64,000 nucleotides of DNA. Origin: Sistotremastrum niveocremeum HHB9708 (taxonomy: Eukaryota; Basidiomycota; Agaricomycetes; Sistotremastrales; Sistotremastraceae). The stretch lies in NCBI GenBank assembly GCA_001630475.1, contig KV419430.1, forward strand, positions 213,031 through 277,030. Direction: 5' to 3'. A model generated the notes under the pieces. It worked only from the letters and a program-made list of their open reading frames with translations. It was not told the DNA's origin and ran no database searches. The translations under genes were made by a program, and so were the position numbers. Positions 42,198 to 54,044 of the stretch are shown here, piece after piece (position 1 is the first letter of the stretch; every line of letters starts with the position of its first letter).

Positions 42198-43193
42198 GCC
42201 ACTCCTCTTCGGGTTGGTGCCTTCTGGGTTTGAAGAGGATATCATTGCTTGTATGATAGACTTTGCGCGCATGTCGAGCTATATGTAGCCTCAAATCCGG
42301 AAGTATATATAGATAAGAAACTTTGATATCAAGATCATGGAACATTGGGACCTTCAGTACCGTCAGAGCCTGAGGATGCTCAGCCTATTAGTCTCGGTGG
42401 TAATCTGGCCTCAAAGGGCTTTCTTATGTCGTCTTCAGCTTCGGAAACAATCAAATGCTGATGTGATGCCAGTGGGCCCAGCTACCACGTCAACCTCTCT
42501 GTCATCCAGCCATATGGCAATCCAGACTCATATTTGTGGGACTGGCGGTGTCGACCAGTTATGACGAGACGCAGCCAGATGCGCATCTTGATTGAAGATT
42601 GAAGAGGATCCGAGAGGGCAGCGCGCGTCCAATCGTTATCGTTCCCAGAAATCGATAGGCTGAGAATAGACCTGGCCCTTTGTTGACCGCCGACAAGTCT
42701 GAACGAGCTCCAGATATCTGAATCGTTGCCTTCGACGCTGAGTCCGGAGCGCCGAGTCTTCCGTCAGGTAAACTCTCATAGACCCTTCATGCAGTTTTGA
42801 TGATCGATGCGTGCCTAGGAATGTTGCTTCTTGATCGACTAGCAAGACGACGCCGGGAGATATTCTGTATTGAAGATGACGGTCACAATTTAGGTCCGTT
42901 GAGATGATAAGCTGATATCCATGAACAGTCGTCGGACGGTGTTTTGAAATATCTGGACGATCTCTATAGTCTCGACGAGTCCCGCCCAAGAGATGCGAAA
43001 GAGGGACAAAAAGGGTTAGGGTCAGGCACCGATTGCAAGAGACTCGCGGCTGTGTTCCAAAAATCCAACGTGACCCACGGAATCTTCCCCAGACCGAGAC
43101 TCTCTGCAGCCATGGCCAGATTATCGACGTCGACATCGCTTCAACATAAAAGCTCAATGGCTATCGCAAGCCAATTCTCATTAGGCTTCCAGC
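42198..43193. other. Intergenic; no gene supported
   Basis: A minus-strand frame at 42636-43157 (173 codons) is long but lacks domains, crosses the promoter of the gene at 43194 and has no splice support. The block duplication ends near 42200-42300. Confidence 0.35.
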
Positions 43194-46182
43194 ATGTCAG
43201 ATCCTACACCCCCACCAGCACTCGAACCTCTGCCCTCTTTTACGAGCCCCGCCGCCCAAGAGGCTGCGCGGTTCATGCAAGATACGCTTAGCAATACTGC
43301 TCTGAATACTGCTTTTCAAAATGCTATCAATATCGCCGACGCAGACGCTCGGGATGCCGCAGTGAGCGCGATCCTCACTCAGAATGGATACAAATGTTCT
43401 GCTACCGACTTGGCCGCCGGATTTGCATATTTCCAAAATACATCCTTTCTCCCGTGGACCGGGACCTACTCTGTCTATGACACTCTCAATCCGGACTATT
43501 ATCCTCATGTGATCTCGCTGAGAGGAGCTGCGGACGGGAGCGTGCTGTTGATGATCGACGGGGTCTTGATATTCGACGTGCAGGATTCCTCAAGCAAACT
43601 TCCTCGCTCCTTGTTTTTTAATGGACAGAGGAATGCGATCAACGGTCTCATCCAGTTCGGAATATCTACACCTGTAGGTCTCCTTTGCATCGTCAAGTGT
43701 GCTTGCGTTTATTGACGTCTAAACAGGACGATCCAGAGCTCGAGTTAGGAAGCAAATACTGCACGCTTCGCCTCTTCGATATCGGAGCTATTTGCCCCGA
43801 TCAGCCCACTCACGCCGGCTTCGATATCGACCACGATTTTTCTCAATACCAGTCTGTCATTTACCTGCGCGATGGAGATATGTTACTGACCTCTTGCACA
43901 GCGGCGTATACACGACCACTCTTACGGATTCCTATGGCGATGTTTCAACGGGCCCGAAGCTCGCTTTCCAAATCACCGCCTATCCAGAGTGAGTCGTTCC
44001 CTACATGAAGGCTCCCAGCTGAGACACCTCGACTCCAGAATTGGCAAGCCTATCTTGGTTGATTTCCTCGTGAACGACGGGACGAACACACCCTTCTATC
44101 TTGCCAAATCACTCGTAGCCCTGCGAAACTCCATCAACTGGACATCGTCCGACCTCCTCATCGACGTAACGGATCCAGCGTACACTGATTACGCCCAGTT
44201 CGCAAACGGATATATTGATTTCACGTACTCATACGTTCCTTCAGCATCCACCTCTCCCGAAAGTGGTGATACATCTAATACATCGATGCCAAGCTTGCAA
44301 GTCGGTATTCATCTTAACGGAGCGATCTGGGCTACGGATACTGATGCGGCTAATCCGACGGCTTTGAGTGGAGATTATCTACTTCCTGAATACGTCACTG
44401 ACGCCGATGCTACCGCCGCCTACAACGCCAGTATTGGCAATACTACCGCTGCTCCTGCGTCTGGCACGCCGGCTAATCCGCCGAGCGTTGCTACTGCAGC
44501 AACGAATGTAGTCACGGATGCCATCGCTAAAGTCGGAGCGGTTGTAGGCGCAACTTTTACGGAGACGACTATTAAACCTGCCGGCGATGAGTTCGGAGTT
44601 GGGAAGCATAGTACCGGTATATTCAAGAACCTCGGACATCATACCGGTACCTCGAACTCGAAGGTCGAGACTGGCGGCCCCTCTCCTTTCGTCACTTTAC
44701 CCGTCACGGGAGGAGGCGGTGGTGGTGGTGGTACTGGAGGAGGAGGAGGTACTGGGGGCGGGGGCGAAGGCTTTTACGCGTTCGTCACAGATCTCGGAAG
44801 CAATCTTCCATTTTCGGGCGGCATAGGGACTGCCTGGGGAGGTGAGACTTTCCTGTTCCTGCCTGCAGCCTTACTGATTATCTGTCTATTTGATAATCAG
44901 CATTGGGTTCTGGGGTTGATACTTTAGTGGCTAAGCTCCCTGTTGTCATGGATTGGAATTGGAAAGGTATTCAATATGTCGCATCGATTTTGGTCAGATT
45001 ATTAAAAATCGCCTTCAAGGGTTTTCGTTCTTCAAAGTCAGCGACAAATTTGAACTTCTCAACTTCGGTGAGGTCCGCCTCATGACGGGCGTTCGTCCGT
45101 CTATCGAGAATGCCGTCAGTACCTCTGTTGGCCCTGGAAGTGAGTCTTTCTCGTGACGCACATAGTTTAACACTGATTAAAACCCTCTTTAGTGTCTCTG
45201 GGTTGGTTTGGTAGTAAGTCTATGTGACTTCTCCGAGAGCGTTTACTAAAGCTTCAGTTCAGACTCCTTTGAAAGCTTCTTCTCTGGTCCAGGAAATGGC
45301 CGCAAGATTTTGTTCGCCGCTGGCCTCATTTCTGGAGTCTCATATGTGGCTTACAAGTACTACGGAGACGACATCAAAGCCTACGTCACCGATATATCCT
45401 CTCGCATATTCCCTGGACGAGCTGTTGCCGGTGCAGCCGCCAATGATGCAGCTGGAGCCGCTGCGGCGAATGCGACCGGAAATCCCAATCGAGCCCGATT
45501 CGCTTTCGATCCTAATAATGGACCGTTCGATTTCTATGCTAGGAGTGGAGGCGCTGGAAGAGGTCGACCTATGACTGTTGTTGAAGCTGCCATCTTGAGC
45601 GCCAGGAATGCGCGAGCTCAGTCAGGACGTGACGTTATGGCCCCATCTTCTAGTCGACTCGTCATCGAACCCAGTGTGCCTATTCCTGATCCTTCCAGTG
45701 AGATATTCATTCTCCGTTCTTTTCTTCTGCGTACTGAAATACATCAAGGTGGTGGAGATTGGAGTCTGATGAAGAACGGACAAGGAAAGGTGGTCGTCAA
45801 TCCTGATCCCAGTCTGGGAACATCTCGTCTTCTCTACACGGTCCGTATGCCTTTATCCTCGACTGGCCCCTACTCACGACGTGAACCGTAGAATGACAAG
45901 TACCCCGGAAAAACTTTCGCAATGCAGTTCTTCACAGACGCCAACGATCCTCTTGCCGTCCGTCCTGAGGTCCGTGAAACAGGTACCGGCAGTCGATTGG
46001 ACGGCAAGACTCTGATTCCTGAGCTGACGCCGACGACGATTGGGAATGTCGTTGCCTTTGATTATGAGGACATGAAGGTCATATTTATTGCCTTCGAGGG
46101 GTCCTTGAGGCCCATCATCGTTGGAGATGATGGCGAACCACTCGAGGTCCCAAAGTCGATCGAAACCTTGTCTGTTATTTAA
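43194..46182 (+). CDS. 839-aa hypothetical protein with Nif11-like N-terminus and one membrane helix
   Basis: Ten exons: 43194-43673, 43727-43851, 43902-43988, 44039-44841, 44901-44966, 45020-45139, 45193-45213, 45263-45697, 45749-45840 and 45892-46182, phases all consistent. Residues 20-75 (AARFMQDTLSNTALNTAFQN, then AILTQNGYKCSATDLAAGFA) resemble the Nif11/nitrile-hydratase-leader helix pattern. Beta-rich repeats with GVYTTTLTDSYGD and YDTLNPDYYPHVISLRG-like segments follow, then Ala/Thr-rich and Gly-rich linkers (a long GGGG tract near 44710-44760). After these come a KFELLNFGEVRLM block and a hydrophobic helix (ILFAAGLISGVSYVAY). The acidic C-terminal domain ends KSIETLSVI. No enzymatic motif or N-terminal signal peptide is seen. 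Function unknown. Confidence 0.62.
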
Positions 46183-47246
46183 TTTATTTGATATCGTCTT
46201 CCTGTGATGCTGCGTCATTCTCATACAAGTCTCTTGAGCAATGGTCTTGTAAGATCTAGCCAGTCAGTGGTTTCAGTCTTTGTTGTAAATACATGTATAG
46301 ACTACAAACTGGCGACGATCCCTGCTTGCAATTGGCTCTTATTGTCTGTCGAGAGTCGAGACCTCCGAGGTCGAAGTCATTCGAACGCCAGTCTATGATT
46401 TTGCAAGAACAAATCGTACGACCTCGGGAATCTTGTCGTCGAGCTCGAATATTTTTGATGGTTTGGGGACGGATACGGCGACGATCGGCACGAAGGCTGT
46501 GGGTCGCAGAGAAGCGAGGGGCCGAGAATGGCATGCCGGGACTGCCGGGTGCCAAGCGGGAGGAGATGATTGGCAGTAAATCCGGTCGGCTGTCGTTGTC
46601 GCCTGTTTTAGCTCAAAGTCGGCTGAAATAAAGGTGCCACGGTGTTGGCTAGACTTGCCAGCGAGTGAAATAGTTACGAGCTCAGGATCACCGCGATGCC
46701 AGGGGTAAAACGATGGGTCAGGCACTCAATTTCGGTGCCTCTTATGCAGATTTTCGCAAGATTTTGACTTTGATTTTGAAGTCCTGAAAGAGAGCAGCAA
46801 GGGTGCAGAGAAGCAGCCCCACCTAAATTGCCCTCGAACTTGAAGTTGAAGTCAACGATGATAACATGCCGTCGGTGCTTGCCGAGAAACACGCCGCTGG
46901 CCCTTATGGAGCACAAAAATAGGAGAGGGCAACAGCAAACATCTGCTAGCTTTGCACTGCGGTTGTCGTGCACGGACGTGTCGTCGACTTGGCTGCTTAT
47001 TCCCTGAATATTTCCCCATTTTCTTGTTCTGTGCCTTGTTCGGATTTTGAGGAGAAAAAGCCGAGATATAGTGGCTGTCCTTAGATACAACAAGGACAAA
47101 TAATATTCCCGCACAGCTCTCCTCTCGCCAAACTTCCCTTCTCTCCTCATCTCCGTCCCAGTCTTTTCTTTCCTGCCTGCTCCTGCTCTTCAACTCCGTT
47201 TTGACGCACACATTCCTTTCTGACTCTCAGTATCTTCTCGAATTTA
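46183..47246. other. Intergenic and promoter of copper radical oxidase
   Basis: Short frames only. The last 100 bases before 47247 are C/T-rich, typical of fungal core promoters. An antisense frame at 46674-47150 has no support. Confidence 0.35.
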
Positions 47247-49805
47247 ATGATCATCAGAATATTCTCGTCATGGCTACCCCTTCTCCCCATCCTCTTCTCT
47301 CCTATTCTTGCCCAAGCTCCTGGATCAATAACGGTCGTTGGAGACACTAAAGTCAGCGCGATGATGGTGAGTCGCTGTTCCAATTTTTACACCACTCAAG
47401 TGCTAATGGAGAACGAATGGCACAGATGTTATTAGGGAACGACGAAAAAGTCTACATTCTTGATAAAGTGGAAGGAAACGCTGCTCAGATAAATGGACAT
47501 TCAGCATATGCGGCCGAATGGTGCGTCCTCGATTTTCTCTCTATCATCGCGTTCGCTACTTATTATCGTGTTCAATAGGGATATCGCGAGCTCACAAGCG
47601 ACGTTGATGGATATCGTTACGAACCCCTTCTGTGCATCTGGCATGCATCTTCCCAATGGATCCTTTGCAACCTTTGGTGGAAATGGAGCCATCGGACGAG
47701 GTGGCAACATCGGCAACGTCGTAAACCAGACGGCAGGAAACGGCGAATATGATACGTTCTACCAGGACTACGACGGTTCACGAGCTATCCGTATCCTCAA
47801 CCCATGCACGACAACTGGTGGATGTCAGTGGTTCGACAATACGTCACAGTTACAGATGGCTAGACAGCGATGGTATTCCGGAGCAGAGGCATTGGCGGAT
47901 GGAAGTGTTGTACTCGTCGGTGGATTCGTGAACGGTGGATACATCAACAGAAACAGTGACAATTCGGATCCTACATTTGAAGGCGGCGCTGCGGAACCTA
48001 CGTTCGAATTCTATCCGAGTAGAGGTGGTAATCCCGAGTTGATGGCTTTCATGACCCTAACAAGCGGTCTCAACGCCTATTCCCATACGTATCTCATGCC
48101 CTCGGGCAAGATGTTCGTTCAAGCGAATTGGTCAACCAGTACGTCCCCTTTTATCTGAAATCTTCCAGAGCACAACTGAGCGATTGTGCTAGTTATGTGG
48201 GACTACAACGCCAACATCGAGACCCCTCTTCCTGACATGCCCGGCCACGTCGTACGAGTCTACCCTGCCTCAGGCGCAGTAGCCATGCTCCCTTTAACAC
48301 CTGCGAACAACTACACCCCGACAATTCTCTTCTGCGGCGGTTCCGATATGTCGCCTGACGATTTCGGTAACTACTCTAACCCCTTCATCAACACTTGGGA
48401 TTATCCTGCCTCGCAAGATTGTCAACGTATCACTCCAGAGCCTACAGATGGATCAGCGCCCGCTTATGTCCAAGACGACGACATGCTCGAAGGTCGAACC
48501 ATGGGTCAATTCATCACCCTTCCCGACGGCACCCTTCTTATCATCAACGGAGGCCTGAATGGCACTGCTGGTTATGCTACTAACACGGGTGAAACTCTTA
48601 CTTATGGCGAAATGCCATTTGGAATGAGTTTGGCGTCGGGACCTGTTTTGACGCCTGCGATCTACAACCCCAATGCGGCAGCTGGATCGAGATGGAGTCG
48701 TAGTGGTCTTCAATCTTCTCAAATTCCTCGACTCTATCATTCCTCCGCCATCCTCCTCCCAGATGCTAGCGTCCTCGTCGCAGGCTCGAATCCCAATGTA
48801 GACGTCAACCTGACCACGACGTTCAGTACGGAATATCGTGCGGAACGATTCTATCCTTCATATTTCGCTGCGTCGACGAGACCTAGTTTCTCCGGTGCTC
48901 CTACGTCGTTGACATACGGTGGAAACCCTTTCGACCTCACCATCCAACCTTCATCATATAGCGGCCTCGCGAACGACGCTGCTGGAAACACGACAGTAGT
49001 GCTCATCCGACCCGGCTTCACGACACACGCCATGAACATGGGTCAACGCTACCTCCAACTCAACAACACATTCACAGTCGCAGATAACGGCACCATCACA
49101 CTCCACGTCTCACAAGTCCCTCCGAATGCCAACCTGTTGACGCCAGGCCCGGTGTTGATGTTCGTTGTGATTGCTGGGATCCCCAGTAACGGTACTATGG
49201 TCATTGTCGGCAGTGGGAACATCGAGACCCAGCCTACTAGTGCCGTCGTTCCTCTTCCTACTTCACAACTTTCGTCTGTCAATACCGCGGGTGGAAACGC
49301 TACTGGTGGCGCAGGTTCATCATCAGATAACAGCACACCTGCTTCTTCGAAATCCGGCCTCAACACTGGTGTACTCATCGGCGGCGTCGTCGGTGCAATT
49401 GCCGTACTCGCAATCATTGGCGCGATCGTTGGAATCTGCATCTCACGAAGACGGAATGCCAATGGTCGTCGAAGCATGGCACCCGATGCGTCGTTCGCTA
49501 CGAAAGTCGCAAATATGGCTCCGACGAGTACGTATGCGCGTGGACGGGCGAGTGGAGGTAGCGATAGTAGCGCGTTTATTCCCCTGAGTCAGTATAATCA
49601 TTCGAGTACTTGGGAGCCGAACGCTGGCGCTATGGAGAGCAGTGCGTCGTTTGCTGGAGGTGCGGGTGGGGAGGCGGAGCCTCGGTACAGTGATTATGAT
49701 CCCTATAGGAGTCCGATGAATGCAGATGGAGGCGGTGGTGGAAGAGGCGACAGTTATTATGCCAGTCCTGGAGGTGGTGGTGGTGGACAAGGGAGGAGAT
49801 ACTAG
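47247..49805 (+). CDS. Copper radical oxidase (glyoxal-oxidase family) with membrane anchor
   Basis: Exons 47247-47366, 47426-47520, 47579-48138 and 48193-49805; 795 aa. The signal peptide ends near ILAQA. Kelch-like beta-propeller sequence of the AA5 family follows, with all five copper/radical residues: Cys90 (FCASGM) and Tyr171 (RWYSGAEAL) for the thioether-linked cofactor, Tyr440-His441 (RLYHSSAILLP) and His537 (TTHAMNMGQRY). The last 250 residues hold a Ser/Thr-rich linker, a transmembrane helix (GVLIGGVVGAIAVLAIIGAI), a basic stop-transfer (SRRRNANGRR) and a Gly/Ser-rich cytoplasmic tail. These enzymes oxidise aldehydes such as glyoxal and supply H2O2 to peroxidases or cell-wall processes. 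The anchored form is likely active at the cell surface. No WSC domain. Confidence 0.94.
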
Positions 49806-50004
49806 ATTGAAATGATGTCGACGGTGATGTCGAGACTGTAACAGACAGACTTTTGGACTTGGCTCTATTTCCCGATTTTCTCTTTCATAGTTTCATTTTT
49901 TTTTTCCTGCTCTTTTGATATGGTATACGTACGTTAGTTTACTATACTATATTATAGCTGTCTAGCTTGCTAGATACATTCTTGCATATGCATACTTCCA
50001 CTCC
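49806..50004. other. Convergent 3' flanks of the oxidase and NUBPL genes
   Basis: AT-rich tail with TTTTTTTTT at about 49898-49906, consistent with 3' UTR signals on either strand. Confidence 0.4.
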
Positions 50005-51120
50005 TTATCTCGTCCTCGGTTTAGTGAGGGAGTTCCATACGCTCTCTGCTGCACCCTTCATCACGTTTGCGAACTCGCTCGTAGGGTTTAGGAGGACTTC
50101 AGGTACACCTTTGTCGCCTGATGAACTGACAGAGGGAACGAGAGGTAATTGGCCTAGCATCGGAATATTCTGCTCTTCGGCAATTTTGGTGAATGAAGTT
50201 GGGGGGCCAAAGAGGTAGTGCGGTGTCGAGCAGGATGAGCAAGTGAAATATGCTTGATTCAACAAGATTCCCAATATCTGCCGAGGTGAATAGAGTATCA
50301 GTTGTCTGGTGTCGGAAATAGGAGAATGGAGATGGATACGTACAGGGACGTCAAGCTTTTGGAAAGTGGATATGCCTTTCGATGTATCGAGAAGAGCGAC
50401 GTCTTGAGGAGTCGATACGACGACTGCTCCATCGACGTTCAGCAATTGACCCATCGTCAATTGCACGTCTCCCGTCCCAGGTGGCATATCAATAACCAGC
50501 ACATCAAGCCCTCCATCTCCATCTCGACCGCTCCCTTGCGATCCGGTCTGAGGTCGAGGCTGATCAGGATCCGAGCGCCAGTCCACGTCAAACAGTAATT
50601 GTTGGACTGCTTTTTGGACCATTAGACCGCGCCATATTATAGCTTTATTCTGAGGCACGAGGAATGCGATCGACATGCATTGAACACCGTGATTTTTCAA
50701 TGGTATTAGTGCGCCTTCTTTGGATAATCTTGGTTCGGGAGCGGATGAGAGGCCTATTAGAGTGGGTATTGAGGGTCCGTGGATGTCGAGATCTAATATC
50801 CCTATACGTAATTTCTTTCCGATCTTTGACGTTGATGGGGATGAATGCTGGGATTCGGATTGGGATTGGGATTGGGATTGGGAGTGAAGGGTAGAGAGAG
50901 CGAATGCGAGATTGAGAGCTATCGTTGATTTTCCGACGCCGCCTTTTCCAGACGAGACTGCGATGATTTTTTTGACATTTGGAATCGAGCGCTTGGTCGG
51001 TCTGGCTGGCGTAAGACGCGGTAAGCCCTGATATTCCTTGAGTATATAGTTAGGGAGAGCATGAGGAAGCTGACGAGCGGATTTGAGTGGTTTAGTAGAC
51101 GAGTTCCTTTCATCGTTGGG
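50005..51120 (-). CDS. IND1: Ind1/NUBPL-type mitochondrial Fe-S P-loop NTPase
   Basis: Minus strand. One frame is open from about 51120 to 50344, then a 66-nt intron (50343-50278), then 50277-50005. The deviant Walker A of the Mrp/Nbp35 family is present (KIIAVSSGKGGVGKST), as are LDLDIHGPSIP, VIDMPPGTGDVQLTMGQL, VVVSTPQDVALLD and the Cys pair TCSSC that binds the bridging cluster. The short C-terminus without extra Cys points to Ind1/NUBPL, which supplies Fe-S clusters to complex I. The frame has no ATG upstream of the P-loop, so a 5' exon with the mitochondrial presequence must lie beyond 51120; I could not place it. Inserts made of repeated Ser-Gln and a Gly/Asp loop (DGDGG) are lineage-specific. 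Confidence 0.88.
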   Translation of the reverse strand, partial: PNDERNSSTKPLKSARQLPHALPNYILKEYQGLPRLTPARPTKRSIPNVKKIIAVSSGKGGVGKSTIALNLAFALSTLHSQSQSQSQSESQHSSPSTSKIGKKLRIGILDLDIHGPSIPTLIGLSSAPEPRLSKEGALIPLKNHGVQCMSIAFLVPQNKAIIWRGLMVQKAVQQLLFDVDWRSDPDQPRPQTGSQGSGRDGDGGLDVLVIDMPPGTGDVQLTMGQLLNVDGAVVVSTPQDVALLDTSKGISTFQKLDVPVRIHLHSPISDTRQLILYSPRQILGILLNQAYFTCSSCSTPHYLFGPPTSFTKIAEEQNIPMLGQLPLVPSVSSSGDKGVPEVLLNPTSEFANVMKGAAESVWNSLTKPRTR

Positions 51121-51480
51121 CGCTCATGGGCATTCTTTCGATAATACAGTGATAACGTAATCACCATTGCTCACTCTGTCATCTCCTCTATGTACGGTAG
51201 CTATCTGCACCGTTCTTCGGTTTCGTCACGAATCTATGAAGCACTCTGAATCTGTCATCATTGGCGATATCAGGCCGAGCTTGGGACCACCCAGACCACT
51301 TCCTTTTATACGGATTGATGTATCGGACTTTGCCGGTGTTCCTTCTGCCCAGCAACCATGTTGTCGAATAGCCTTGGCCCACTGAAACAGAAGCAAACCA
51401 AGACGTTTAACATCGGAGGCTTAACACGACACATGTAATCGATTAGACAATAATTTCTGGAGACAGCTAGATCGTAAACT

Positions 51481-51862
51481 CTACGATATTTGAACGCGTC
51501 CCTTTCTAACATCTTTCTTCTTATGGTGAGGATTTGCACCAAACTGCCCACCGTCACCCGCAACCCCAAATCCTCGAACCTCGCCGCCCTCACCGAGATC
51601 TGCGTCAGGCAATCTCAATGACATGTATACGGCCCCTGAATCAGAAGATATTTACCTATCAATGGTCCAGCACCAGGTGCAACTCCGTTGTTTCCTACCA
51701 AAGCCTTGATTTGCTCTGGGGTAAGGTTGAAGGCACCACCGTCGCCAGCAGCACCAGAACCAGCGGATCCTCCTTTACCTGCCTCTGAAAGTAGTGGTCA
51801 GCGAGACGACGACGATGAGATCAAAGCGCAAGTAGTGCAAAGTACTCACTGAATGGTGGCAT
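51481..51862 (-). CDS. Small Gly-rich protein, hypothetical
   Basis: Exons 51862-51850, 51784-51656 and 51599-51481, introns of 65 and 56 nt, 86 aa. It starts MPPFKAGKGG, contains FNLTPEQIKALVG, and has two related Gly-rich blocks (AAGDGGAF and VAGDGGQFG), then a basic end (HHKKKDVRKGRV). The stop TAG overlaps a possible donor (TC|GTAGAG). If used with the acceptor at 51382, a further exon to 51306 would add about 24 residues (GPRLFDNMVAGQKEHRQSP...). No signal peptide or known domain. Confidence 0.5.
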
Positions 51863-54044
51863 TGCTATCGATGAGTATGTGAGAGTGGTTGTAGTTGTGG
51901 TTGTATGATAGTACACTGAAAGTTTCGGTGGTCGCCTTCTCCCTGATATAAGTAATCTGTCTCTGTATAACAAAACTGATGGAGCTTTAGATTTCCTTGA
52001 TTGAACCTCCTTGACTCAGAACGTCGATATCATGGCTATGATGGCTTGATTTGGAAACATTTTAGATTGAATAACGGTGATCTCCGAAGCTCACGAAGTT
52101 CGGTCGAGCGGTGTCGTTTCCTTCTTGCTTGTAACGCCATCTCATTAATTTCCAAAAGCAAGTGAACCTCCAAAATTCTGACGAGCATTTCCCTATAGCA
52201 TGCAGAAGATTCAAGGTCCGGACAATGGCCAGAAGTCAGGTCGATGCCGAGTTCATGAATATGAAAGTCAATGTGTTGATGTTAGCACATGTAGTTGGCC
52301 AGTCAAGGCACAGATGCGGCGCAATGGAGATGGACCCCTTCGCCCTTCGAACCGCAACATTCATTACGCTTCTTACGATTCTCAATTGCTTCAAGGTTAG
52401 ATTTTTGTGATCTAGCCCGAGATCCTTAGATGCGTGATAACAGCTGGTCGAAGTCCATGCGCAGGTGGCTCGAATAGTACTAACAACATCAGGACTACCC
52501 AGAAGTTTACATTCGTCCGTCTCAGAGACATACCCCAGGCCTAATGGAACAAAAGAGATCCGATATCGACCGCAAACTCTTGGAATAGACAGACAGATCG
52601 TGCCCGTTATCAGGATATGAGGCGATTCAGAGTTTTTCTTGGATTCATTCAATTGGTTGTGTAAAAATTTTAGATACAAGGTTCTGTAGTTTTCCGTGCT
52701 CAACTGAGGCATAAATCATCTGGCCGGACGAAAAGTTGCAGAAGCCATCCTAACGAACAAGGGTGATCTCAAACAACACAATTCAACAAGGTTTCACGAT
52801 TCTGTGGATGAATGTATCTGTTGGATTGACCGGATCTTATTCACTCAAAATCCGCAACGCCCTGAGCCTCAGCTCGAGCTGGAGAGCAGGTCGATTCCTC
52901 CAGCCCTAAAAAAGTTCATATCGAGACCGTGAAGCTCATCCATATGGTATTGACTTGGCGCCTGTGCTTCCTGACGCTTCCAAGACGCTTCTATGGCGCC
53001 ACTGGGGCCATTACCTCAAGTAATACCGGATCGACACCAACGAACTAGCGCTCTGACTCTATAAACTTCTATCAACTTCATAGTGATCGATTGCCAAAGA
53101 TCCGGTCAATCTGCCGAGGTTGGACCAGCCAAGGGACCAGAGCTGGGACCAGGTTCGAAGTTGTAACAGGCCGGAGGCGGCAAACTCCGACTGTCATCCC
53201 GAGCTCGGACTCAGCGCAGCGGAATACATCAACACCACCGCCTGGACCCGCCGTTTACTCTTTCACTCCGTCCGATTAGTGGAATCTAAAGCATCCAAAC
53301 TCAGGCTGTATCAGGCGTACCTCTTACGCTGGAGAACCTCGCCTGTGAACTGCCACCACGCTGCCTATCATCCAACATGCAATCATGGTGCCATTGCAAT
53401 GAATGAGCTGTGTGGTAATGTATATATGATCCGCGATTGCTTCATTTGCTGTGAGGTTGCAGCTTTGTATCCAGATTGCTCGGATGGGTAGGTGATTACT
53501 GTATAGAGGAAACATCGGCCAGACTTGTGCAGCTTCTGAGTTCCTAAAGTTAAGTCGACATGAACGCGATAGCGTGTCGATGGCACCACCGCAGGGCCGA
53601 CATCTTGGTTCTGGAGTTTAGATGTCAACGAGGCCCATTTGCGAGCCATTATCGAGTGAACGCAATGGGACTTTCCGGGGCCAACTTTCGTCATTCTCGA
53701 AGGTCCCCCACCTTCGCTCTGCTCTGAGATGTCCTGGACTGGCACGGAGACGAGTATGGGCCGTCTGAATCTGAAACTTCGCTGATTTCGAAGCTCCATG
53801 GCAAGCAAGAAGTGGGCCCAAGAATTTCACAAACGTATTGGCAGCTCTTGATCGGAAGTGCAGGTTTTCTAGTAACTGAGCGAACACTATCCACTGTCAC
53901 GTCCGCGCGCTAGGGTGACTGGCATCATTCCGTACGGGGAACTACCTACCTCAGGTTTTCGACTGGCAGTGACTCATGGCCAGCCCATCAGGACGAAGGA
54001 GATAATTCTAGCAGTATTGGTACAAGTTCACAAGGAAGTTCGAA
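51863..54044. other. Intergenic, about 2.2 kb without a supported gene
   Basis: Frames of 60-158 codons occur on both strands (52236-52712 - is the longest) with no domain, no signal peptide and no consistent splicing. A minus-strand gene promoter lies just right of 51862. Confidence 0.35.

Noticed and set aside
42636-43157. 173-codon minus-strand frame
   Set aside because: No domain, no splice support, and it covers the promoter region of the gene at 43194.
46674-47150. 158-codon minus-strand frame upstream of the copper radical oxidase
   Set aside because: Low-quality composition without domains; it overlaps other frames and the likely promoter of the oxidase gene.
49049-49790. Antisense frames inside the oxidase gene
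   Set aside because: Shadow frames of a strongly supported coding exon with skewed codon use.
52236-52712. 158-codon minus-strand frame
   Set aside because: No recognisable motif or splice-supported extension; kept as unassigned intergenic DNA.
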